Source: Sphagnum compactum (Eukaryota; Bryophyta; Sphagnopsida; Sphagnales). From it: 64,000 bases of DNA. Numbering within the stretch: position 1 is the first letter of the stretch; each line of letters begins with the position of its first letter. The translations under genes were made by a program, and so were the position numbers. The stretch covers positions 12,524,001-12,588,000 of the forward strand of contig OZ234498.1 in assembly GCA_965153455.1 (NCBI GenBank). Direction: 5' to 3'. Below are positions 1 to 11,030 of this stretch, piece after piece. The notes below the pieces were generated by a model that had not been told where the DNA came from, ran no database searches, and saw only the letters and a list, made by a program, of their open reading frames with translations.

Positions 1-76
1 TCACATGGAGGTCTTCTTGTAGTGCCTCTTGTTTCCTTGGTGGTGGAATGACCCATTCAATGTGTTTTGTGTGCAG

Positions 77-1310
77 CCAGCCATAGCAGTGGCCATTCGG
101 GAACAGCTTTATGAGGTGAGGAAAGTGATGCAGGAAGTGTGCAGTTTGAAATTGTTTTTCTGTGTCCTTTTGAAATTGTTGTTTTGTTCTGGGAGATTTT
201 GTAGTTCAGCCTGTACTCGTAACTTTCACACTTCCAGTGTGGTTTATGTTTATCCTTCCCACTTTCCCTTCCTGTCTCTTATTATTCGGAAATGCCAGAT
301 TGCAAAACAAAATCTAGCAACAGGGAGAGAGACCCGTATCAGCAAAAAAGCACGTCGTGACAAGGGTGCAATGGACTTCTTTCAGTCCAGGTTTGCCACC
401 TGGAATCCTCTTGTCTTTGATGTCACAATGACCACTGGAACTGAGTGGGTTGGTAGTAGTGTGATCAGTCTAATAGACAGTGGGTATAAGTTGATTCTCA
501 ACTTAGGGTTTAAATCAGGTGGCAAGTTCTGGTCGATGGCCACATCTTGCAGTGAACATGCATGTCCTACAAGAGTTAATGAGGGGACAGGTTTAAGCTT
601 CACAGATTAAACTCATCAATGGGTACTGCAGATTAATTACAGAAATGGCACCATTTGCATTCTCAGCCAAATTTTTGGTCTTTGAATAATAAACCCGTTT
701 GCTTGCATCACAACTGTCATCACAATGTGACTCTCAATTGTTGCCTTGATGTGGGGGATCTACAGTGTGCAAGCCACAACAGCACTCAATATGATGAAGC
801 GGCCCAACAGCAAGAAAATAAGTGTTGTGAGGTGAGTTTGCCTTATGTGACCAGGGGCCCCCCCAACCCCATAAGCTGCTGACTCTGGTTAGGTGTTTCC
901 CTAAACTTGCATTCTCTCCTTTTGATTATAATTTTATATCTTGGCATGCTTTTGTAGGAGGAGAAATGAATGGGACCTCTTTGAGCCAGTCGTGGAAATT
1001 TTGAGTGAGAAGGAAGTTGAAGCTCTCTACATGAGAGAAGAAAGAAATGCTCGGTATTCAATTTTTGCCTTCACCAATTCAATGGTTCACATTTTCTCTA
1101 ACCCTCATTATTTTGGGTGATTGTTTCACTCTCCAGTAGTGTAATTACAATTGAGTTCTAACCAGCAGTTCCTTGCTTGAATATGGATGTCTTTTAGCAG
1201 CTGTTAATGACTAAATAGGTTGATGTGGGTGTTGTTGGGGGGGTAGCAGTTTGAAAAAGCGGCAAGAGGAGAAAGATGATGCATTCATGAGCCGTTATGT
1301 TCGAGTGTAG
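77..1310 (+). CDS. 3' part of an unrecognised gene (last exons)
   Basis: Not recognised. Three consecutive exons join in frame at the 3' end: 766-831 (donor gtgagt), 958-1053 (donor gtattc) and 1250-1310, ending in TAG at 1308-1310. The last two junctions keep phase exactly (AG+G and CG+T both restore Arg). The encoded C-terminus is hydrophilic and highly charged: a Lys/Arg-rich stretch, an acidic stretch around WDLFEPVVEIL, then an E/R/K-rich tail likely to form a helix or coiled coil, ending MSRYVRV. A further possible exon at 77-115 (PAIAVAIREQLYE, flanked by cag and gtgagg) is open, but its phase does not fit directly onto 766, so an exon between them is missing or it belongs elsewhere. 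The 5' part of the gene lies outside the window. Confidence 0.5.
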
Positions 1311-2078
1311 TCAAAAGTTGTTTGTACTGCAAGACTGCAAAAACCCATTTAGCATCCAGAGTTTCTCAATCACTGGGAAAATTAGACCCCTGTAACATCA
1401 GTTTGAAACTCTCTCTCTCTCTCCTAACAGGGTAGATAATGGTGCAAGTGATTCTCAGAGCTCTGCACGTGAAACTTTCTCACCAAACTGCTGAAAACCA
1501 TCAGTACACTTGCTTGATTGATTTTCTAAGCTAGAAGTTAGACTGATCAAATTACATTTAGTGTTACATCCTTTGTGACATGTTAGGGCTACAATTTTGG
1601 TGGAAGTTGCGGAAATTAGGTATGGGGGGGGGAGAACTTTAGTGCAAGTTTGATCCTTGATGGAATGGTAGGTGTGAATACTGCAAAAACACATACAACG
1701 AATACGGTGCAACTTATTTTTAAATTTTTTTGAATAATTTTATTTTATTTTTTCAAATGGCAAAATCTTTTATTTTGAAATAAAATTACTGATTTTTCAA
1801 TAACATATTCTATTTGTTTGAAATGAAAAATTGGAAAAATAATTAATTATTCAACAAACATGTGTGGAAGTTACCAACAAGGGTAGTACTGAGGATTTAT
1901 TTAATTCAATTATTATTTCCCCCTTTTTTTTTTTCACAAAAACAATCTTGAAACTCCGGGCTGACCGGTTAATGACCACTTTTGTGGCTTTTTGATTAAC
2001 TAACCACTTCTTCTTCTTTTTTCCGAGCACTATACCAGCCGTGGATACAGTCCGAACCCGGAACTAGATCTGAACCGT
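1311..2078. other. intergenic, AT-rich
   Basis: No gene is seen. The stretch contains a CT run near 1413, a G run near 1623 and a very AT-rich block at 1715-1945. It separates the 3' end of the first gene from the histone H3 promoter. Confidence 0.6.
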
Positions 2079-2096
2079 CCGTGTTATCGATCCGCG
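2079..2096 (+). promoter_or_regulatory. plant histone promoter type I-like element (reverse octamer)
   Basis: The sequence ccgtgttatcgatccgcg matches the plant histone type I element CCACGTCANCGATCCGCG at 14 of 17 defined positions. Its 3' half, GATCCGCG, is an exact reverse-orientation histone octamer (CGCGGATC). It lies about 560 bp upstream of the putative leader-intron donor of the downstream H3 gene. The motif family is known to give proliferation- or meristem-linked histone transcription; activity here is inferred. Confidence 0.6.
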
Positions 2097-2144
2097 TCCA
2101 AATCTTTCGATCAGAGATTGGCTCCCACAAGTCTTTAGAGATTT

Positions 2145-2405
2145 CAACCGTTAGATTTCCTAAATGACCCCATCGGGACCGTTCACGTGCACTAAGAAAG
2201 AAAACCATTAAACAAAGAAGCAGCAGGATTCGAAACCTTGCCAAGGAAGCCACGAATGAACGCCGTTGGATTTTCATCTCCCCAGCCGTCGATAGGCTTC
2301 TCGTACGGCCGAAGATGAGTTCATCCCTGCCGTGGATGGGTCGTTGGCAGACGTGTAGTGTACATCCAACGCTGTAGATCATTGATGCGGTGAATCGGGA
2401 CCGTT
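2145..2405 (-). promoter_or_regulatory. cluster of four AACGG (MSA-like) cores and a CACGTG box
   Basis: CCGTT, which is AACGG on the other strand, occurs at 2148, 2179, 2263 and 2401. The first lies in tctaacggttg (minus strand, 2145-2155), matching 10 of 11 positions of the mitosis-specific activator consensus YCYAACGGYYA bound by three-repeat MYB proteins. A CACGTG box starts at about 2184. This block is clearly less AT-rich than the flanks and sits just upstream of the H3 leader. Binding is inferred only. Confidence 0.4.
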
Positions 2406-2653
2406 GATTCCTGGACAGCGTAACTGAAGACAGACAGGGTCAAGTCGGTGTTGCTTCAGTTCTGTTTTGTTGTCGTCTTTGTTTTGCCTGTCGTTGTCTT
2501 CATCTCCGGCGCTGTTGCAAACCCTCTTGTCGCTCTCGTGTTTCCGCATTTTGTTGTAGATTTTGCCGTCTCTTTTTGTTTTCTTTGTGCTTCGTTTTTA
2601 GTATCCAGGTCTTTGCGCTCCTTGTGCCTGTGATCATCGCCGTTTGAACAAAG

Positions 2654-3341
2654 GTACGATTTTCTTTCTCAAGATGATGTCGAAACCCTTGCTTCTCCAA
2701 AATCCTCTTTTACTTCGCCTTCTCTTTCCTGCGATGTTTTTTCTCTCTTTTCTTTTTTTGTTTTGGAGCCTGTGTTGGATTTTTTTCAAGATCTTTTTGG
2801 TGCACATCCGTGCCGGTGGAGGTTGCACTCTCTCTCTCGCTCTCTCTCTCTGTGTCTGCATGCTCTTTGGTCTTCTCGCTTTCGTAACCCTGATATACAG
2901 AAGTCTTTAGTTCCGTGATTTGGTGTTCCTCATCTGCAAGCGGCGAAAGCTGCTCCGTCTTTCTTTTGGTTTCTGTTTTGGTTTAGTTGTCTTTATGATA
3001 AACAGGGGTTTAAAAGCTCATGTACAAAATCTATCGGTTGACATCTCTAAAGGCGATACACCCGCTTCGGCTAGGGTCGTTGTGACTATACAATGTTCTT
3101 TGCGCCTTCAACTATTGTGTCGTCGTTTAGAATGTGTACTTAAGAACTTGTCTCTCTGTTAATTCTTTTCTGGGTCATTGAGAGCTTGAGGGGGATGTCT
3201 AGTTTCTTGATGTTCTAGGGTATGATGCCGTCGCTATTTTGCTTTGCCATCTCCATGATGCGAATACTGAACTTAACTTTTTCTCGCAAAAGATCTGTAA
3301 TCCTTTGTGGAGAAGATTGCTAACCAATGTCGTTTTTGCAG
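2654..3341 (+). other. probable 5' leader intron of the H3.3 gene
   Basis: A good donor (AAAG|GTACGA, intron from 2654) and a good acceptor (TTTTTGCAG, ending at 3341) flank a T-rich stretch. The acceptor leaves only seven untranslated bases before the H3 ATG. Leader introns are known in plant H3.3 genes and can raise expression. The open frames inside it are T-rich artefacts. Confidence 0.6.
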
Positions 3342-3348
3342 TGTAATC

Positions 3349-4201
<853 letters not shown>

Positions 4202-4234
4202 GCTTTTGTATTGCAAAAAAAAAACCAAAAAATC

Positions 4235-4240
4235 AATAAA
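4235..4240 (+). terminator. poly(A) signal of the H3.3 gene
   Basis: AATAAA lies 34 bases after the H3.3 stop codon, in an A-rich and then T-rich context. Confidence 0.55.
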
Positions 4241-4241
4241 A

Positions 4242-5470
4242 ATTTGGGTTCTTTTGAACCCACCAAAAAGCCTTGTCTGTGTGGCCTTGTTTTTTGGGTG
4301 TTGTTTTTGCTTCATAAGGGCAAGTTGAATTGCACAACACAACTTGTTGAATAACGCAATAGAACCAGGATTCTTTGTGCCAGTAATTCAACTTCCAATG
4401 TTTCTATTGTGTTATTTAGACTAGACTCATATTGGGTTGTTTTCTGGCCCGCTGGATTTGGGAGTAAGGAGACTAGATGCCTGAAGTTGTCTGGCTGGGT
4501 GGTATCTAGATTTTACTGATTGGTGCTATGTGAAGTCTACAAAGTTGAACAAGATTATTTCCTGTGCATTATTGACATCTTTTCCTACACTATGGTAAGA
4601 GAAAAGGTAGGGAGATACAAGTACGCAGTGTGACACTTTAGTCTTGAACATCATGACATGGTTATCATGAAGAAGTAAACCTTTTTATTTGCCCTGAAAT
4701 TAGAACTACTGCACAAGTCATCAAAATTTTAAGATTCTTGTATGAGTTGTCAAAATCTAGACCGAAGAGCTTACTGAGGTTATTATGAGGTGAAAGTTTT
4801 TGAAAGATAAGAGCTTTGTGAAAACAACTTATGAGGTGAGAGTTCTAGAATTTCAATCAGAGATTTTCATGAGGACTTTCATGAGATGAGTGGCTGGAGC
4901 TTTCTGGGGTGAGTTGGTTTTGAGTGAAGAGTGAGAGAGTCAAGAGGAAACTCAATAGAGAGAGGTGAGAGTACTATGACGAAGTGCTCTCATTTGTGCA
5001 AAGATATAGAGGACAATGTTTGTGCAAAAAATAGGGTCTGCAGTGTTTTGCATGAAGAGAGACACACTATTAATAGGTATGAATAGCTTGGACTATGAAA
5101 CAAGCAAGATGCATGGAGCCACTGCCGACTGAAAACTCCGTTCATCCCTTCTTTTGAGGTAGTGTCCTAGTTAGTGAGATTCAAGATACTTGCAAAGCCA
5201 GGGTGAAAGAGGGCACATGACTGGGTCACTTTATGGATCTCTCTAATATCAAGTATATACTTGCCTTATATTAGTTCAAAAGTAGGTATATACTTGCTTC
5301 ATACTGGTCAAAAGTATCTGAAAACCAAGACCAAGCTGGTATGAAAGTTTTGAAAAGGACCCACTGCAAGCATCATTGCTTGATATTGATCAACAATATC
5401 AAAATCTTATGAATTCCAAAGACCAAGGACTATGGATCAGGTGACCTATGAGAAGAGAAGATGGGGGGGC
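4242..5470. other. intergenic between H3.3 and DMP genes
   Basis: No gene is seen. At about 5252-5318 a roughly 35-bp sequence is duplicated in tandem: both halves contain tatatacttgc followed by a GTTC/GGTC-AAAAGT end. The rest is unique AT-rich sequence with GA-rich patches near 4900. Confidence 0.5.
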
Positions 5471-5477
5471 TATGGCA

Positions 5478-5483
5478 TATAAA
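5478..5483 (+). promoter_or_regulatory. possible TATA box of the DMP gene
   Basis: TATAAA in the context gcatataaatc, about 890 bp upstream of the DMP start codon. If used, transcription would start near 5510 and leave a long leader, possibly with an intron (an acceptor-like ttttgttgcag lies near 6107). Position and motif are the only evidence. Confidence 0.3.
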
Positions 5484-6368
5484 TCAAGCTGCATGAGCAG
5501 CAAGATGATGTGCCATAACCCGAGGTGGCCTTGAGCTGGTCACCAGACATAACCAGTTATCAAAAGTCCTTTTGTGTGTGAATATGATAAGAAAAAGAAA
5601 GTTGAACATCACTGGTAGTGCGCAGCAACGTGGAGCCCAAGTGGGCATTACACATGAGAGTTATGTGGGACTTTTGCAGTGAAGAGAGAGAAAAAGGAAA
5701 GATAGAGAATTGATCCCCATGTTTGTTCCTCGTGATCCCTGCAGTGTACAAGTCGCAAAGCTGCTCCACGGCAGAGTTTGAGTCTCCTTGTGAGCTAAGG
5801 AAACTGAAACTACACCCATTTGATGATGCAGTTGAATCCGCTTTTGTGTTTTGTATTTTTTTCCTTTTTTTCTCTCCTCTTCTTTTTGCTGCCGGATATT
5901 CCCAGCACCCTGAAGCTCAATGGGTGCCACTGAATTTCAGGGCACACTTACTTGCAGCTCGAGTCCTGACCAGCTTCACAATCTGCAGTTTGGTGCAGAT
6001 AGATTGGCATGGATCATGGTGCTAGCAGCCTGCAGCTGATCATGATTTCCAACATGTAAAGAAATTTAGCTGGGTTGTGCAATTGAGCAGCTTTTTTTTG
6101 TTGCAGCAAGACTTTGCTTCTGAAATGGGTATTGGGTATGCGTGTGCAGTTGCCCAATGTTTTATGGCGTGCACGCTTTCTTTCTTCATTGCCTCCACAT
6201 GTCACCAGTTTCACTCCTCTTCTTCTTCCCACTTCCATGGATATCTCGTTTTAATTCTTCATATATGTTTGGAGCCGTCAGGCTTTCTGACCCTCAGAGT
6301 CTGTCTTCAATTCTCTTCTGCAAACTTTGTCTGTCACCTTCAGCTTATTGTTGGTTTCAGCTGTACCC

Positions 6369-7433
6369 ATGAGCCATTCAGTCGACACTAGTTTTTCTGA
6401 GCCTCAGCTGCGGAGCTCCTATGATCCCATGGTCAGCAGGAGCACAAATCCACTCAGCAGCAGCTCCGCAGCTGCAGCGGCTACGACAAGCAGCAGTTTG
6501 AATGCTGTGATCTCTTGTGGCTGCATATTCCAATTCCTGAAGTATCTGGTACAGAAGATGACGAGAACAGCACAGAACGCTCAAGGACAATCCACGGACA
6601 TCTTGACCCAGCTCTCCAACCTCCTACCCACCGGCACTTTCATGCTGTTCCAGGCGCTTGCAACCCTCACCACCAACAATGGCGACTGCGGACACACGGA
6701 CAAGGTGGTCACGGCTGTGGTGCTGGTCATCCTCGGCGCCATCTGCGCCTTCAGCTGCTTCACGGACAGCTACAAGGCCGAGAATGGCGTTGTTTACTAC
6801 GGTGTCGTGACTACTACAGGGCTGTGGAATCCTTTTTTCGTCGGCTCCGGTCTCGCTAATGTCAGCGGCGCTTTCTATATCGGCGACAATGCCAAATACA
6901 ATCTAAGGTATCTGTTCTTGTTTGTCTGCAGCAGATCCGCTCAGAGGGTCCAACTGCAAGAGAGCTGCTGAGAATCCAGCTACTGCAAGTCTTTGAGGTT
7001 TTTTGTTTTGTGTTTTTGCTCGCGATCTGGGAACTTCCTTTGGTTCCTGATGCAAATTGAGTGACACCCATGATCGATCGGTAACGTGTGCTGCTGCTGC
7101 TTTGATGATCATTATGATGTATGTATCCTGAAATGTGCTTTTTTTTCCCCTAGGGTTTTCGATTTCGTGAATGCGATGCTTTCCGTGATGGCGTTTGCGG
7201 CTCTCACGCTGCTGACGGCGCCTGTCAGCACTTGCTATTACCCACACATCCCTGACGCTGTGGTGAAATCGTTGCCGATTCTCGTGGGTGCACTCATTGC
7301 CATCGTGACTCCGTATGCGCCGCCTGCCAGAAACGGCTTCGGCCACGCCATTCCGGAATCCGCTACCCCCACTAACAGCTCCAGCGCCACCACAAGCTTA
7401 CTACGCAACTCCAGCACTGCAAGCACAATCTAA
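6369..7433 (+). CDS. DUF679 membrane protein (DMP family)
   Basis: Small four-span endomembrane protein of the plant DMP family, whose members act in membrane remodelling during senescence and, in flowering plants (DMP8/DMP9), in gamete fusion. Exons are 6369-6907 and 7154-7433, joining in phase (AG+G gives Arg180), for 272 residues. Residues 1-60 are Ser/Ala-rich and variable. The DUF679 core follows: LSNLLPTGTFMLFQ (82-95, first span), TNNGDCG, a second span at about 112-132 with SCFTDSY, VVYYGVVTTTGLW, then VFDFVNAMLSVMAFAALTLL (third span, 181-200), CYYP and a fourth span at about 216-234. The tail is Ser/Thr-rich. The ATG at 6369 is the first ATG codon judged to fit; an in-frame ATG at 6327 would add 14 residues. 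Angiosperm DMP genes are mostly intronless, so the intron is notable. Confidence 0.9.
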
Positions 7434-8599
7434 ACAAAGTCTCAAACAGCTCCACCAACATTTCTCAATTACAAATGGCACCACTGAAATACAAAAAAAT
7501 CAACCCATCGTCATCATCATCATCATCAAAAACCCTGCGCTTGAATCCAGATCGATCTTGACCAATTAAGCCTCAATCTTATTGCTTTCTTGACTAGATC
7601 TCGCAATTCTTAAGCTACCAACTTGTTGCAGACTTACCCACCAAATCCTTGATCTGTCTGTCATGTGAACTTCAAGCTCCAACCGATATTAAGCTGTGGT
7701 TCAATTGGATATAATATACCCATTGTTTGAACAAGGCTGCTACTGATCAGGAGCTTCATCACATCTTCAACCTCAGCTGAACCAGGATCATATATTCTGA
7801 TCACTAGAATTTTCTGAGTACGGTCCTTCTTCCTCCATTGTACCAACAGCGACTACTGCAGTGTCAAGATTCTTCAACACAATATCATTCAGATCACGAC
7901 TTGAATCCAAGCTTGCAGACTTAATTACAGTGCCCAGCTGATCATGAATTTGCTGTTCATGGGATTTGTAATCTGGAAAATCATTGATGCATTGCTGAGT
8001 TTATATAATTTGCTGATCCTTCATGATGATTCTTCATTGCTTTTTGCACACACTTTTCAATGTGGCAGCCTGGTGTGCATGATCATGAGTCACATGCTAA
8101 GAGCAATGTGTTCATATAGAAACATATATTTTAGCTAGCTGCCTGCTTCTGCATTTTCTTTTCTTCTTCTTCTTCTTCTTCTTCACTGGGAAAATTCTTT
8201 ACAAACATGAGGAAATAATTTAGTGATCAATTCAACAAACAAAACTGAGCAAGAAGAAATGATTATGAGCTCGAGCTCTCAGTTGTTAAAAAAAAGCAAC
8301 TGTACTATTATTGATCAATTGTGTAGGTGAATTACAATCTCACCTATTTGGTGTTAAAATTGGATTTGCATCCTTTCTTTTTCAAGTTCAGCTTTTCTTC
8401 TTTGTTGCCATGCTTTCATTTAGTAAAACTCAATTCCTCTTCCAAGAATTCCTCTTCCAAGTTAGCCATTCTCATGGTCTCTTTTTCAAATGATCAAAGT
8501 GTATCTTTTTATCTTCTCACTCTTGAATTCTACTTATAAACCTTTGCAATTTTATAACCTCCTTCCACTAAACACTAGCATTTGACACCAATTTACTTG
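7434..8599. other. intergenic downstream of DMP
   Basis: No gene is seen. A TCA microsatellite lies at about 7510-7530 and a TTC microsatellite at about 8160-8184. The remainder is AT-rich single-copy sequence. Confidence 0.5.
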
Positions 8600-9240
8600 T
8601 GACACATATCAAGTGTGCATAGTTATCTCGTGAGGTCGGTATAAAAATTCCACACCGATGTAGAGGTGCATAATATTTACCTGAGACATTTCAAACCTTT
8701 TTTCAAGTTCCTCCTCTAGCATCATTAGCTTGGAGAAGTGGTTCCTTGTCAAAAGTAGATCATTAACAAACAAGATGAGGATAACATAAAGACCATCCTC
8801 CATAAGCATGTATAGATCATGATCTACTTGACTACAAATTAGTTTTAAATCTTGCAAAAATGGTTACGTTTCCAATACTAAGCATGTGATACTTGTTTTA
8901 GTCCATAAAGTGCCTTTTGAAGTAATCACATGAAGGGCTCCCTCGGAGTCACAAATCTTGAAGGTTGGACCATTTATAATTTCCTCCTCCAAATCCCCAT
9001 TTATGAAAGTTATGTCCAAATGCTCAAACACCCCATTTATTTTGAGATGTAATTGCAACAATTGCATGAAATTGTGGGTCACTTGACAGTAGGCACGAAG
9101 GTTTCATCAAAGCGCAAACCTTTTTTGTTGTTCAAATCGAGCCACCAACCTTGTTTTTAACTTCTCAGCTCATGTCCATTTACTTGTGATGGGGTCCTTT
9201 CTTGGTGTCAATTTTGTAAGTTCCCATGCCCTAGTTTTAT
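8600..9240 (-). mobile_element. decayed Ty1/copia retrotransposon, reverse transcriptase part
   Basis: On the minus strand, pieces of a copia reverse transcriptase appear in order: a TRLVARFEQQK segment near 9130-9150 (copia YKARLVARG-like), then the region normally DETFVPTV, then LDITFINGDLEEEI (copia DVKTAFLNGDLEEEIY), then DHDLYMLMEDGLYVILILFVNDLLL. The catalytic YVDD box reads FVND, so an essential aspartate is lost. Frameshifts and stops separate the segments. No integrase, RNase H or LTR could be identified. This is a dead fragment with no expected activity. Confidence 0.8.
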
Positions 9241-11030
9241 GTATAGATTCAGTTTTTGAACACATTGTTACTCTCCAACTTGGGTGTTGAATTGTTTCTC
9301 AATAATATGTGGGTTCTTAGGTGCTCAACTTAGTTGAATAAATGTAATCCTTCATGTGCATGGAGCAATGTGGAGTCATGCAAATATCCTAGTTGGCGCT
9401 TACGGTTCTTCACATGAACAATCATCTCAAGACTTTGGGGTGAAAAAGTTCATTCCTTAGGGAGCTCCACAAGATCTATCAAAATATCTTCATCAAGTTT
9501 TAAATTGTGGTTTGTTACATTTGTGGGGGCAAGATTCTATAGTGGATTCAACTTCTTTAGGTACAAATCAAGTGAGATGATTTTATTCATTGTGTTTGTA
9601 GCTTGCTCAAATGGTAACTTTATTAAGCCCATGAATTGTTCATTCTAGTTTAGAATGAGGATGTTTTAGTATAAAATCTAATCTCAGACCACTAAAAATA
9701 CAACTGAAAATTTGATAATGTTTTTATTTTATTTTTCAAACAAATAATACAAGGAAATTAGTAGAAAAAATTCATTGCAAATGCTTTCAAGCTTGTATGA
9801 TGTATCAAAACCACATTCACAATTTCACACAAAGAAATATCTTTGTTTTATACCCCATTCATGGATGTTGATTTTGAATGTAATTTTGAAATACCAAGAA
9901 GGAGGTGAACAATTTAACAACAAATACACACAAATATAAAAAAACTAAAACTTTGGAACAAATAAAACAATCAATTAAGAATCATGGTCCTCCAACTTTA
10001 ATGTTCATGGAAAAGAATGTCGGATTTGATTTTTACAAACATTCAAACAAGTCAAATGTTATAAATATGAAGGAATGCATGGATTATGCACATAAGGTGA
10101 AAGTGACACATAAAATTTAATGATCGAACAAACAATAGATTTATTGCCAATAACATATTTGATGAAGGATAGTTGTGTCAATTTGAATGTGTGTTGTTGT
10201 ATGTAACTTGGGGTGATGGATAAAGGTAAAAGATGATCACATCAAACAACAAAACTTGATTGATTGTTCCATGTCAATTTTTTCTTGATTCTCAATAAGC
10301 ATGCAAATGTTGCTTTTATTCTATGGTATAGTTTACCATATAGATAATTTTTTGCATCTTCTAGTTCAAAGATTTGTGCTATCAAAAAAACATTATTCTA
10401 GTGAGTTTTAGAGATGTTTAAATATCTTTGTCTTTTTTATTTAAAATATTAAAAATGTGATATATAGTACTAATAACATTTTTGTTCACTATAAATTCAA
10501 GATATCCTTGATTTGATTGCAACACATAACAAAATCATGAAATGCAACAAGTATACAACCACAAAGTCTTCTTAACCATCATTGAACACAAAATATCATC
10601 AAATACTGCAGTTATTGTATATACGAAATATAGAGACCATGTTAAACCTTCACACCATACTAAAACATATCATGATTTCAAATTGTTGTACAAAATGACT
10701 TGTCTTTCAATTTCTTTTTTTTACAATGCCAAAAAAAGAGAAATCCATTACATCCATTGTATTTCTATTGGCCTTCCCACAATACAACACAAATGAGACC
10801 AAATTTTTATACACATTTTTAATCGCTTTAAAATTTTTTATTACAAACATTTTTTAGGAGCATCGGATTAGGATCACCTTAGGATTGCCTTCTAAATGGT
10901 GGAAATTACTGGATTTAGCTTTCTTAAAATGGAGTATGTTGTAAGGTTTATCATAAGAATGCAAAACAATATCAAGGGCATATTAAGTTCTTTATCCACC
11001 ATGAAATTTTGACATTGTTAAAGTCTACCT
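9241..11030. other. intergenic, very AT-rich
   Basis: No gene is seen. The short open frames here have no recognisable features and biased AT-rich codons. The first few hundred bases may be further decayed retroelement sequence. Confidence 0.5.

Noticed and set aside
29-610. 193-codon open frame at the window start
   Set aside because: Only a 39-base piece of it has splice-site borders and protein-like composition; the rest reads like intron and non-coding sequence.
1996-2382. 128-codon minus-strand open frame
   Set aside because: It covers the H3 promoter with its histone octamer and AACGG cores and has no family features.
9905-10796. Open frames of 71 and 84 codons
   Set aside because: Lys/Asn/His-rich chance frames in very AT-rich DNA with no supporting signals.
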